A stretch of DNA of 64,000 nt from positions 40,896,916 through 40,960,915 of the forward strand of contig CM037857.1 in assembly GCA_021292105.1 (NCBI GenBank), written 5' to 3'. How positions within the stretch are numbered: the stretch's first letter is position 1; each line of letters opens with the position of its first letter. The notes beneath the pieces were generated by a model. It was given only the letters and a program-made list of their open reading frames with translations, ran no database searches and was not told where the DNA came from. This DNA comes from Anadara kagoshimensis. Taxonomy: Eukaryota; Mollusca; Bivalvia; Arcoida; Arcidae. Made by a program: the position numbers and the translations under genes. Shown here piece after piece: positions 47,970 to 59,600 of this stretch.

Positions 47970-49071
47970 CTGAAAAGATAGGATCTAAAGTATTATTTTA
48001 CATGGCAAACTTCTGCTGAGCACTGTATGGGGTCATCTATATGTGACGTCACGAGTGTATACTCTAGCCAGTCATTTATGGACAACCACAAAGGGCATTT
48101 TAATGACAATGCTCGACAATTCACAAACTGACTTCAATTGTAAGGCAAGACGTTCAAAGTTAATATAGTCCTGCCATTAGGTATGAAGACGTTCGCTGGT
48201 ATAAAAAAACTCTGGGGTGTTATAAATGTGTCGATGTGCGTATGATTTTTATTATGCCGTCTTCTTTAGCAGTAAAGATTTTTATCTTTTATTTAAATGA
48301 ATTAATTTATTAATTAAGTTAAATGTAATTTAGTCGTTTCGATATTTTGCAACCCCTTGGAAAAAATTTGGTTTCACTATTTTGGCCCAATCACTACTAA
48401 TTTAGAATTGTATCCGGAAACTGCCGTCTAGTGATGTAAAATTAACACTTCTTTAAATTTAACACCATTTAACTAATAAAGCAGATAGCGCCAAAATTCT
48501 CAAACAGTTTGGGTCCCACTGCCGTGATATTTGCAAATTCAATATGACACCTTCAGATTGCTATATCTATATATCCATGGTGTTGTTACAATATATGAAT
48601 AATAGCAGAGGTTCAGTGTAACAGCCAGCTACGCCATGACCTTAACTTGCCACCTTTGTCATGTGTTACTTTTGAATTTTAATAAAACAATACATTCAAA
48701 AGTAGCACATGACAATTGACTTGAATATTTTTTTGAAATAAAACATTCAAAAGTAGCAATGAAATGACAAATGTCATGTGCTGCTTTTGAATGTATTATT
48801 TCATAAAATTCAAAAGAAGGCACATGACACCTTGAACCAATTTTTAATTTCAATTCAAGAAAATCATCAGAACTGTACCTTTTGTGTCAAAATCTATATA
48901 TCTTTTTCAATCCATAACAGCTGAAAGAATTTTTAATAAATAATAAACCTTGACCTTTCAATTTGTTTTACGTGAGGGAATCGCCATTATAGCTGATCAA
49001 AACTTTTTAATCCTCCGTCACAACTGACTAATATCCAATATTATTAAAATCACTATTGAAAAAATTATGCT

Positions 49072-49124
<53 letters not shown>

Positions 49125-49152
49125 TATATATGTTGTCGAGAAACAATATTAC

Positions 49153-49233
49153 GTGTTGGTTTAGAAGATGACTCGAATAATTTGGTCGTCTCTGTCAAAC
49201 TTTCTGTTGTTACTTGACTTTCTGACGTCGATT
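49153..49233 (-). CDS. Candidate Ser/Thr-rich exon, copy in unit 2
   Basis: This is the duplicate of 47889-47969 with the same acceptor, donor and reading. It is the copy closer to the PAN-like exon. The same caveat about phase applies. Confidence 0.3.
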
Positions 49234-49941
49234 CTGAAAAGATAGGATCTAAAGTATTATTTTACATGGCAAACTTCTGCTGAGCACTGTATGGGGGTCA
49301 TCTATATGTGACGTCACGAGTGTATACTCTAGCCAGTCATTTATGGACAACCACAAAGGGCATTTTAATGACAATGCTCGACAATTCACAAACTGACTTC
49401 AATCGTAAGGCAAGACGTTCAAAGTTAATATAGTCCTGCCATTAGGTATGAAGACGTTCGCTGGTATAAAAAAACTCTGGGGTGTTATAAATGTGTCGAT
49501 GTGCGTATGATTTTTATTATGCCGTCTTCTTTAGCAGTAAAGATTTTTATCTTTTATTTAAATGAATTAATTTATTAATTAAGTTAAATGTAATTGAGTC
49601 GTTTCGATATTTTGCAACCCCTTGGAAGAAATTTGGTTTCACTATTTTGGCCCAATCACTACTAATTTGGAATTGTATCCCGAAACTGCCGTCTAGTGAT
49701 GTAAAATTAACATTTCTTTAAATTTAACATCATTTAACTAATAAAGAAAGAAAATAATCTACAATTAACAAACAATTTGATAGAAAACACAAAGAGCATG
49801 ATGAAAAAAGCAAAAAAAGATGTGGAAAGACAAAGTCATATTATCGATACTGTTATACAGTATAGTACATTGTATAACACAAGCATAATCTGTTGACATA
49901 CATGTATACATTGTATTTGGACGGTGTACATGTGTTAGTAG

Positions 49942-49972
49942 CGAGAGAGAGAGAGAGAGAGGAGAGAGAGAG
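49942..49972. repeat. (AG)n microsatellite beside the PAN-like exon
   Basis: AG units, one of them irregular, begin 8 bases beyond the exon end at 49980 and read as CT-rich sequence just after the donor on the minus strand. Confidence 0.9.
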
Positions 49973-49979
49973 GATTTAC

Positions 49980-52098
49980 CCATGGAGTATGACATATCTT
50001 TCGGCCGTATAGAACATAAATCCCCAGTAACTTTACTGTCGATGAAATAGTTATATTTGAATATCCTATACAGGATCGATTATTATCGTTGTATATGAAA
50101 TGGCTACATGCACTATCTAAAAAACAGTCATTTGCGCACGAAATCGGAGAGTCTGTTTCCTTGTCAAATATCAACGGGTGCGATACGTCAGTCCTTGTGT
50201 TAATCACCCAGTAGGTTGATATATAATCAACTCCAAATATACCTATAGTTAGAATGAACGATAAACATTAAGGCCAAGTGGTACAAAATGGATGCCTGAC
50301 GTTACGCACGGCGTGTGCAAATCTATGCACTTTGATAGTATTATTATAGTAAGTTCTAACTTAAAGGGACTGTAATAATTTTGTAATAAATATCTTGCAG
50401 GGAATAAAATACATAAAATCTATCGATTAAAAATATTAATGAAAAAATACAAGAAAAGTATCATAAATACGATTACACAGATAAATTCAACAGATCTAGA
50501 TACCAGTGATTCACTGAAGACCTTCAATTGATAAAGACGTTTTTTCACAAAAATTTAATTGATGATATCTTTTTTTAATATTGTTTCGATTTTCAAAATT
50601 CTTTCAGATTTTAAAAATTAAAGATTTTATATTTTTCATACACTATGACTTTTTAAATTTATTGCAATGACGTCATGAAAATTTATACCGAAATACGGGG
50701 TGTATTTGCAGAATTGCGTACGGATTGCCTGAGTGACGTATCTTCGAGCTTGGTCAGTGGTTTTTGAACAGTAATTCACTTTGGCCAAGTAAAATGGATT
50801 TCTTCACGCTAGTCAAGATTTTGTCTCAATAGCTCAATAACTTTTTCATGTTTCAAATGAGCCATTGATAATATTTCCTTGACTCTGAATGGCCCTGTTT
50901 TTGAATTTTCGAAGTATCATCATTGCCTTTTATTTCGGATGATAAGGCCTTGTTCTTCTGCTATTCGTAATATAATGTTTCAGAATATTATTATTTCTAT
51001 CATAATTATTATTCCATAGTGACTGGGAATAATAATTGATGAAGTAATTTGTATATAAATAATAAGATTAATAGATTTACTATAACAGCGAGAAGCCAAA
51101 CACAACACTCTATTTTACGACACGATAACGTTAAATTTGACCTTTAGCAATATGGTCAAAAATCATGACGTTATTGTTAATTTTGGTCATATTTTCGCAT
51201 CAAAGTTCGTCTTTAAAGTTTTATACCGAAAATCAAGCAAGGTGACATATGTATTTCTTTACATTTTCAGAAAATTTAAAATCAGAACTACATTATGTTA
51301 GTTTTTCAAAAACTTGTAGGACAATCTGTTATTTTTTTTACACTTTTCCCAATTTCTCAGAGCCTGAAAAAATGCAATTTCCATTAATCCTATGTTAAAA
51401 TCCCGACATTTTTGACGCTTATAGCTAAAAAAGTAAAAAGATGACCCCTTATATTTTTTTACATTTTCAGATGCGCCTCAAAAAGTTTTACCTATATGGA
51501 AAAAATCAGAAACTTGTAGGATAGTGCCCATTTTGTACCACTTGGCCTTAAAGTAAAGCTTACATTTAAACTCATTTCAGGATTAAAAAAAAATATGATT
51601 TGCAAAAAATTCGAAATGTAAATATAACCGATGACTTGTCTTAAAATGACGTTCAAAGTGCTATAGCGTCCATTTACGGCGCCACCGATCTAATCTAATC
51701 AGAACGCATTCAAACGTTAATCACTTTGCTTTTCTGCGGCAATTGAAGTCATAGCGCTATATAAACGCCAGTTCAGTGGTTAAAGAACAGCAAATGAATG
51801 AATAAAACGAACAACGTATGAGGTAAACACCTAGATACATTTTTATAAGTAAATAAAATTAATAAAAATTCATTAATTTTTTTTTTAAATCTTGAAAATG
51901 TTCATGAGGTTCTTCTGTTAAGAATGGGAATATTCAAATCTACAAGTTAACAAAGATAAAACATGCAAGGAATATATACTGACTTTACGGCTTATGACAT
52001 CCAGTTTGTAAAATTTGAAATTAAATTGTGATTTAAAATAATATATACATACCTGACAGGCCTAATATTATGAAGGTAGGGTGAAACAGGACCCCCAT
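49980..52098 (-). CDS. Secreted PAN/Apple-domain-like protein, first two exons
   Basis: Exon 1 (52053-52098) starts ATG at 52098 and encodes 'MGVLFHPTFIILGLS', a signal peptide, ending G|GTATGT. Exon 2 (49980-50242; acceptor TAACTATAG, donor TGG|GTAAAT) joins in phase (G+GT = Gly). It contains 'CANDCFLDSACSHFIYN', 'RSCIGYSN' and 'YGRKICHTPW', the Cys spacing and Phe-x-Tyr core of PAN/Apple domains, which bind proteins or carbohydrates outside the cell. Residues 1-103 are covered. A possible TATA box is at 52188-52194. Reading through the donor gives a stop 15 codons later (about 49935), so a short isoform is conceivable. Downstream exons are uncertain. Intron 1 contains the TTAA-flanked element 50272-51547. 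The phase match is seen directly; the PAN assignment is from the motif. Confidence 0.6.
50272..51547. mobile_element. TTAA-flanked non-autonomous DNA element with 20-bp TIRs
   Basis: The ends GGCCAAGTGGTACAAAATGG and their perfect inverse lie at 50272-50291 and 51528-51547. TTAA flanks both sides (50268-50271, 51548-51551), the target duplication of piggyBac-type transposases. The 1276-bp interior has no credible ORF. It sits in intron 1 of the PAN-like gene, 30 bases from the exon 2 acceptor. Confidence 0.75.
51552..52052. other. Intron 1 remainder of the PAN-like gene
   Basis: No repeat or coding feature recognised. A region near 51690-51780 has a balanced composition and two AGCGCTATA-like segments. 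Confidence 0.35.
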
Positions 52099-52458
52099 AA
52101 TGTATAACGACAAATACTTTAAAAATGAAGAAAACAAAATGAAGCTGGAAAAAATATACTTGTTAACCACAAAACACCCAAAAATAATTATATAGAGACA
52201 AATAATTTGTACAGTGAAATAACACTTTCTCATTACAAATCCATAATAGTTTTAACCAATTACTCTAGCATTATTAAGATATAACATATTATTATTTTTT
52301 ATTTAATGAATTGAAAAAAAATTATCTTGGGACATAAAGAAGCTTACTTTGATAAAAAAGAAATTTCTATAATCCCAATCTTACTGTTTAATTCACGCCA
52401 TGAATAGCGCAAGTTTTCAAGGTTTTATATATGAAAATCAATTTATTTTGTATAATAG

Positions 52459-52577
52459 GGTTATTGAACTGATATTGTGAGATGATTGTCCCGAGTTAAC
52501 TCAAAATTTGCACTCGCAAGCTCGTGCAAATGTCGATCAACGAGGGACAACATTACACTATCAGTTCAATATTCTAG
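52459..52577. repeat. Foldback with ~38-bp arms
   Basis: TATTGAACTGATATTGTGAG... on the left and its approximate inverse ...CACTATCAGTTCAATATTC on the right enclose a short centre with TTGCACTCGCAAGC. A diverged left arm recurs at about 55226-55262. Confidence 0.65.
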
Positions 52578-52815
52578 CAAAGAAATTTCGTTTACTCCCG
52601 TCAAGTATTTCATCTAAAATACAATTTTGTCGTACAAAACATAAACGGGTACAATAACTAGTGCAATATGACGACAACATAGTGATGACGTCGACAACAA
52701 TCGTATGACGTCATAAATGACAACGTCATGTGACAAAACGTGCAATATGATTCGGGAAACCTGGGACTGGAACAAAGTTAGCGTGCAATCTTATACAATT
52801 ATTGGCTTTTAATGA
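52578..52815. repeat. Probable continuation of a non-autonomous element
   Basis: Several TGACGTC-type palindromic segments (52685, 52705, 52723) lie in this non-coding stretch. Its end ACAATTATTGGCTTTTAATGAGG recurs on the other side of the LINE at about 54394-54416, so the LINE may have landed inside one repeat copy. Confidence 0.4.
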
Positions 52816-54275
52816 GGTAATCTAATCTAATCTTTATTATTACCTTGAAATACATTCATTGGTATAACATATATGTATACAGTATGTGGTGATAAGACAG
52901 TGACAAATACATGTAATATGATGAAGTAGTAGTAAATATAATAATAATAATGGAGAATGAACCAAGTAATATATATAAGTTACTGCACATATTTAGAGCG
53001 TATAAAAAAGCTGTTTTAAAATTTTTTCCCAAATTACATAATTCTTTAACATTTTGAACACTCAGTAATTGTATTAGTTTATATGTGCTTGGTTTTTTCC
53101 AGTAATATTCTTTAATGTATTTTACTCTAAGACAAGTATAAAGAGGACATTGTAAAACAAAATGAAACTCATCCTCTATGTAATTTGAACAATTAAAACA
53201 AAAACGATTATGTTTTTCTACTTTTTTAAATCTTCCGGTTTCTATCGCTAGTTGATGCGATGAGAGACGAATTTTAGACAAATATACTTTATATTGAGCT
53301 GGTATTGGTTTACACAAATATGTTTGAATGCAAAAATTGTCAACCAAGTACTTATAAATATAACATTTGCTTGACGCCTGTATTTGTGAAAAAATATCTT
53401 GTTTAAACTGATCAAGTACACGTTGTTTAACTAGAATATAAGTATGTTTATAGTCTAAACTGGTTTGTAACAGCCAGACTTTATGCAAACCAAGTTTACA
53501 AAGCTCAGTTTTTATATACAGAACCCAATTGTTTTTAAAAGAAGGAGCAACAGTACATAAATGTAGTAAATATGAATAAGAATTTTGTAAGATACAATTA
53601 TTAGTTTGAACAAGTTTTAACCAGTACTTAAACATGCGGATTTTTCTTGTGAGATACAATGGTACTCTGCCCAATTCACAATATATAATATTATTCATAG
53701 TTGTATTTTTAACCCCAAGTAGACGTTTACAAAAGTCTAACTGAACCTTTTCAATAGCAGTTGCTTTGTTACCACCCCATATTTCACAAGCATAACATAA
53801 CACACTAGAGACATATGTATCAAACAAAGACAGCATAGTATCATGATTTAAGTATAGATTTTTTGTTTTTTGTCGAAGAAAATACAATGATTTTCGACCC
53901 TGTTCTGCTAGCTTCTTCTGTGTCACATTAAATTTACCATTATAATTCAATAACAAGCCAAGATAATTAAACTGATCAACAACATCTAACAAAACATTAT
54001 TATATACCCATGTATCATGAATTTTACCTCCATTACGGAAAACAACAATTTTTGTTTTATCAGTATTAACTGTAAGACCCCATTTTTCAGAATATTCTGA
54101 TAATGAGTTTAACATATTTTGTAACCCTTCTGCAGATTTATTATTAATAAAATGGTTTTCAAAGTCATTCACGTATAGAGAAAATAGGAAGGGCGATAAA
54201 ACTTCGCCCTGTATCACACCGTGTAAATTACTGAAAAAATCAGAACAATGATTATTAACTAAGACACAGGATTGT
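52816..54275 (-). mobile_element. 5'-truncated LINE with YADD region deleted
   Basis: A 453-residue minus-strand frame (54217-52856) starts in the RT motif region 'QGEVLSPFLFSLYVNDFE' and reads on through 'LTVNTDKTKIVVFRNGG', 'FNYLGLLLNYNGKF' and a thumb-like region to 'FCFNCSNYIEDEFHFVLQC', a Cys-Cys-His-Cys motif near the C-terminus. Between 'NNKSA' and 'EGLQNML' (about 54136) the expected stretch with the YADD catalytic box is absent, an internal deletion of roughly 35-45 residues. The frame stays open across it. The 3' end carries ATTAGATTAGATTA tail units at about 52816-52832. The domains before RT are missing, as in target-primed truncation. The encoded protein cannot polymerise DNA. 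Confidence 0.85.
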
Positions 54276-54309
54276 TACGTCATAAAAACGTCGTGTGCGT
54301 TATTTCGCG

Positions 54310-54653
54310 GTGAATATAACGATTTATCAGGGTCACCAAACACCTTCTCAACCAATCAGAAAAGGGCAAAATCATTGGCCATATAATAGTATACAATTAT
54401 TGACTTTTGATGAGGTAAATCCTTATGTCTACCGAATCGAAAGTCAACAATTGTTTTATTATATGACCAATGATTTAAATCACCATATTATTATGTTTTA
54501 TAGCACAAAACGTAAAAAGTGTCCTTTTCTTTTTTCAATGTTACATCACAACGTCGCGTGCTTTTTTTGCGTGGTGAATATAACGATTTATCAGGCTCAC
54601 CAAACGCCGTCTCAACCAATCAGAAAAGGGCAAAATTATTGCCCATATAATAA
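54310..54653. repeat. Direct 80-bp repeats bracketing a foldback
   Basis: 54310-54389 and 54574-54653 match closely (GTGAATATAACGATTTATCAGG ... CAACCAATCAGAAAAGGGC). Between and overlapping them, 54367-54410 and 54437-54480 are inverted copies (core ACAATTATTGACTTT) with a 26-base loop. No coding. Confidence 0.75.
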
Positions 54654-54659
54654 CGATAT

Positions 54660-55254
54660 TATTGCACGTTAACAATTCGGGATTTATCGTATAATTTCTA
54701 TGCGAAGCATATATTGCTGTATAATATATATTTCATATACCATTTTGTCGTAATTAATGAACACCAAAGTACATACATCTAAGTTAGAAAAGTAAAACTT
54801 AATCAATAATGTGACAAACTTTCGTTTCTCTTACATGTCATGACGGCTACAATTGACGACAAAAGGCGGCACATTTTTGTCCCGCTAAGTGTGGAAACAA
54901 CAAATTTTGAAACAATACATGTAAGCTCGATTACAAACCATCGGAGGTTGGCACTTACTGTTTAAATACTCTTCCTACATCGTTAATCACAAAAATTGTC
55001 TCTAAAATTGTCAGAATGCACAAAAATAATCCAAAACCCTTGGAATGTAGATGGAGCATGCTTTGTGTTGTTGAAGTTAATTTGATCGATGTCACATAAC
55101 AAATAAATAAATATCCCAATAACAAAGGGTTTCTGTAACGTGAAACATGTACTGGGACAATATAAACATAGTTTTGGAAGAAGTGGTGTAATATTATATC
55201 TGTTTAGAAATGAAAAATAATATTATAGGCTTATCGAACTATTATTGTGAAATG
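54660..55254. other. Non-coding, no feature recognised
   Basis: AT-rich sequence without domain-like frames. A diverged arm of the foldback at 52459 appears at about 55226-55262. Confidence 0.4.
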
Positions 55255-55435
55255 ATGTTAGAGATATTTTAACGTATCACCCCTGCCGTGACACGGGGCA
55301 TCTTTAAGGTATCTTCCGAGAGACCCTGATAAATGCCGAGTGCTTGGCGAAAAAAGCAGACTCTACCTATTTCCAAGTCTTTGTCAGGACCCAGAACCCG
55401 GTTGGTATGACGAACCCCCGGTGTTTTACATGCGT
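55255..55435 (-). repeat. SINE body fragment
   Basis: TGCCGTGACACGGGGCATC, AAATGCCGAGTGCTTGGCGA and CAGGACCC...CCGGT match the body of 55797-56005 with gaps. The tRNA-like head is no longer readable. Confidence 0.65.
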
Positions 55436-55490
55436 GTTGCTTTGGGGTTGTGATTTAAACATGGATTTGGTATGTTTGTTTTTGATTTTT
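55436..55490 (+). repeat. Tip of a Penelope-like 3' end
   Basis: TTGTGATTTAAACATGGAT and GTATGTTTGTTTTTGATTTT match the terminal 3' UTR of the Penelope-like copies. Only the last 50-60 bases are present. Confidence 0.55.
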
Positions 55491-55796
55491 ATATTTAACC
55501 ATAAAACACACAAAAAGTGAAAGATTATCATGCAATTACGCGTGAAAATATATCACTTAAATAAGAAAAATGTGAATTGAGTATCACTAACAGTGAATAA
55601 AATTGTGATCTTGTCTTGCCAAAACGCCCTCTTAGGTTTGAGGTCAATTTCTTTAATCAAGGTGCAAAGACGTGTTCAACATGGAAGATTAATTGATAGA
55701 TCGAATGAGGTTTTATGTCCCAGTCAAGAATATCTCACTGTTATCGAGACGTTATCAGCCATAAGTGTTTTGGCAGACTTTTTACCTTTGCATTAA

Positions 55797-56005
55797 CGTG
55801 CCACGCCTGCCGTAACACGGGTCATCAGTTTATCGATTGATTAGGTCATTTCCGAAGGACCTCACGACTTTCATTTATAAATGCCGAATGCTTGGCGAAA
55901 GAACAGTCACTGCCTATTTTAATTCTTGGCCAGACCCGGTCGGAGTTTGAAACCATGACCTCTCACATGCAAAGGGAACACTCTACCAACTGAGCTATCG
56001 CAATG
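55797..56005 (-). repeat. tRNA-Ala-derived SINE
   Basis: On the minus strand the head has A box TAGCTCAGTTGGTAGAG (55981-55997), an anticodon-like CTTTGCATG (TGC, Ala) and B box GGTTTCAAACTCC (55942-55954). The body contains CGCCAAGCATTCGGCATTTA, a GACC...CCGTGTTACGGCAGG segment and GTGGCACGTTAA. The head structure and the shared body with 29395-29645 define one SINE superfamily in this window. Confidence 0.8.
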
Positions 56006-56669
56006 TGGAAGAATAGTACTTAGGAACTGAATCATTATTCTAAAATATCTGGAAACTAGAAGTAATTGTAATGAACACCGTTATTAGTTTAATCATGCTT
56101 TTAAATAAAACATACGCCGGCCCTTTATGAAATGATCCGTTGTAAGTCTTTAGAGACAGTATAAATCTAGAAGACATCAAGAGGTTTTAAATGACTGGAA
56201 AAATATTCAAGCAACTATTCTTTCTCAGTTTCTTCTTGAATTGGATGTAATGATCCTTGTTTTCAGATCAGTAAGCAATTTTGATTATTTATGTATTGGT
56301 TGATAGCACGTTTGTAGCGAATGTACCTAGAGAATTTTTCGTTCACAGCCGTCTTGAATGGGAGAATCATATGTATTCTCCAGCGAGTTTCGGGAAATAC
56401 AAGACCATTTTATGAAGTAATATTCACTTTTTTATACTAATTGATTTGTATTGATTCGCAAATCAAATGTAAATGTATTTTTTTTAATTTGAAATTAGGA
56501 AAAAGACACCATTATGTCAAGCATAGAATATCATTTCGTACTTTTTTCTGGGTATCCTCTATGGATGGAATCGAGAAAGGGGGTCTCTATTGCTGCATTA
56601 CAATCTGGATTCGATCATGAATACAAAAATCCAGACAAACACAATACCGTCAATTGTCTCAAACATTTC
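56006..56669. other. Left flank of the minisatellite
   Basis: No gene recognised. Nothing in this stretch resembles the 37-bp unit, so the array starts sharply at about 56670. Confidence 0.45.
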
Positions 56670-59600
56670 TCCACCTTTCCTCTTCGGTCTATGCTTCATC
56701 CTTCTAACCACCTTCCCCCTTCGGTCGATGCTTCATCCTTCTAACCACCTTCCCCCTTCGGTCTATGCTTCATCCTTCTAACAACCTTCCCCCTTCGGTC
56801 TATGCTTCATCCTTCTAACCACCTTCCCCCTTCGGTCTATGCTTCATCCTACTAACCACCTTCCCCCTTCGGTCTATGCTTCATCCTACTAACCACCTTC
56901 CCCCTTCGGTCTATGCTTCATCCTTCTAACCACCTTCCCCTTCGGTCTATGCTTCATCCTACTAACAACCTTCCCCCTTCGGTCTATGCTTCATCCTACT
57001 AACCACCTTCTCAACTTCGGTCTATGCTTCATCCTTCTAACCACCTCCCCCCTTCGGTCTATGCTTCATCCTTTTAACCACCTTCCCCCTTCGGTCTATG
57101 CTTCATCCTTCTAACCACCTTCCCCCTTCAGTCTATGCTTCATCCTACTAACCACCTTCCCCCTTCGGTCTATGCTTCATCCTTTTAACCACCTTTCCCT
57201 TTCGGTCTATGCTTCATCCTTCTAACCACCTTCCCCCTTTGGTCTATGCTTCATCCTTTTAACCACCTTTCCCCTTCGGTCTATGCTTCATCCTTTTAAC
57301 CACCTTTCCCCTTCGGTCTATGCTTCATCCTTTTAACCACCTTTCCCTTTCGGTCTATGTTTCATCCTTCTAACCACCTTCCCCCCTTCGGTCTATGCTT
57401 CATCCTTTTAACCACCTTTCCCTTTCGGTCTATGCTTCATTCTTCTAACCACCTTTCCCTTTCGGTCTATGCTTCATCCTTCTAACCACCTTCCCCCTTT
57501 GGTCTATGCTTCATCCTTTTAACCACCTTTCCCCTTCGGTCTATGCTTCATCCTTTTAACCACCTTTCCCCTTCGGTCAATGCTTCATCCTTTTAACCAC
57601 CTTTCCCTTTCGGTCTATGTTTCATCCTTCTAACCACCTTCCCCCCTTCGGTCTATGCTTCATCCTTCTAACCACCTTCCCCTTCGGTCTATGTTTCATC
57701 CTTCTAACCACCTTCCCCCCTTCGGTCTATGCTTCATCCTTCTAACCACCTTCCCCCTTCGGTCTATGCTTCATCCTACTAACCACCTTCCCCCTTCGGT
57801 CTATGCTTCATCCTTTTAACCACCTTTCCCTTTCGGTCTATGCTTCATCCTTCTAACCACCTTCCCCCTTTGGTCTATGCTTCATCCTTTTAACCACCTT
57901 TCCCCTTCGGTCTATGCTTCATCCTTTTAACCACCTTTCCCCTTCGGTCTATGCTTCATCCTTTTAACCACCTTTCCCTTTCGGTCTATGTTTCATCCTT
58001 CTAACCACCTTCCCCCCTTCGGTCTATGCTTCATCCTTGTAACCACCTTCCCCCTTCGGTCTATGCTTCATCCTACTAACCACCTTCCCCCTTCGGTCTA
58101 TGCTTCATCCTTTTAACCACCTTTCCCTTTAGGTCTATGTTTCATCCTTCTAACCACCTTCCCCCTTTGGTCTATGCTTCATCCTTCTAACCACCTTCCC
58201 CCTTCGGTCTATGCTTCATCCTTTTTACCACCTTTCCCCTTCGGTCTATGCTTCATCCTTTTTACCACCTTCCCCCTTCGGTCTATGCTTCATCCTACTA
58301 ACCACCTTCCCCTTCGGTCTATGCTTCATCCTTTTAACCACCTTCCCCCTTCGGTCTATGCTTCATCCTTCTAACCACCTTCCCCCTTCGGTCTATGCTT
58401 CATCCTTCTAACCACCTTCCCCCTTCGGTCTATGCTTCATCCTACTAACCACCTTCCCCCTTCGGTCTATGCTTCATCCTTCTAACCACCTTCCCCCTTC
58501 GGTCTATGCTTCATCCTTCTAACCACCTTCCCCCTTCGGTCTATGCTTCATCCTTCTAACCACCTTCCCCCTTTGGTCTATGCTTCATCCTTCTAACCAC
58601 CTTCCCCCTTCGGTCTATGCTTCATCCTTTTTACCACCTTCCCCCTTTGGTCTATGCTTCATCCTTCTAACCACCTTCCCCCTTTGGTCTATGCTTCATC
58701 CTTCTAACCACCTTCCCCCCTTCGGTCTATGCTTCATCCTTTTAACCACCTTCCCCCTTTGGTCTATGCTTCATCCTTCTAACCACCTTCCCCTTCGGTC
58801 TATGCTTCATCCTTCTAACCACCTTCCCCCTTCGGTCTATGTTTCATCCTTCTAACCACCTTCCCCCTTCGGTCTATTTCATCCTTCTAACCACATTCCC
58901 CCTTCGGTCTATGCTTCATCCTACTAACCACCTTCCCCTTCGGTCTATGCTTCATCCTTCTAACCACCTTCCCCCTTTGGTCTATGCTTCATCCTTTTAA
59001 CCACCTTCCCCCTTTGGTTATGCTTCTTCCTACTAACCACCTTCCCCTTCGGTCTATGCTTCATCCTACTAACCACCTTCCCCCTTTGGTCTATGTTTCA
59101 TCCTACTAACCACCTTCCCCCTTTGGTCTATGCTTCATCCTTTTAACCACCTTCCCCCTTTGGTTATGCTTCTTCCTACTAACCACCTTCCCCCTTCGGT
59201 CTATGCTTCATCCTTTTAACCACTTTTCCCTTTCGGTCTATGCTTCATCCTTCTAACCACCTTCCCCCTTCGGTCTATGCTTCATCCTTTTAACCACCTT
59301 CCCCCTTTGGTTTATGCTTCATCCTACTAACCACCTTCCCCCTTCGGTCTATGCTTCATCCTTCTAACCACCTTCCCCCTTCGGTCTATGCTTCATCCTT
59401 TTAACCACCTTCCCCCTTTGGTTTATGCTTCTTCCTACTAACCACCTTCCCCCTTTGGTTTATGCTTCATCCTTTTAACCACCTTTCCCTTTCGGTCTAT
59501 GTTTCATCCTTCTAACCACCTTCCCCCTTTGGTCTATGCTTCATCCTTTTAACCACCTTCCCCCTTTGGTTTATGCTTCTTCCTACTAACCACCTTCCCC

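Larger units (their letters stand above)
47221..49746. repeat. Direct tandem duplication, two 1.26-kb units, near identical
   Basis: Unit 1 (47221-48482) and unit 2 (48483-49746) both begin AGATAGCGCCAAAATTCTC and stay co-linear throughout. Differences are single bases, AG-repeat length (47814-47859 against 49075-49122) and one-base runs. The 3' limit lies at AATAAAG (about 49740-49746). Each unit carries two 56-bp hairpins and one 81-bp splice-bounded candidate exon. Identity by eye is about 98%. Confidence 0.95.
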
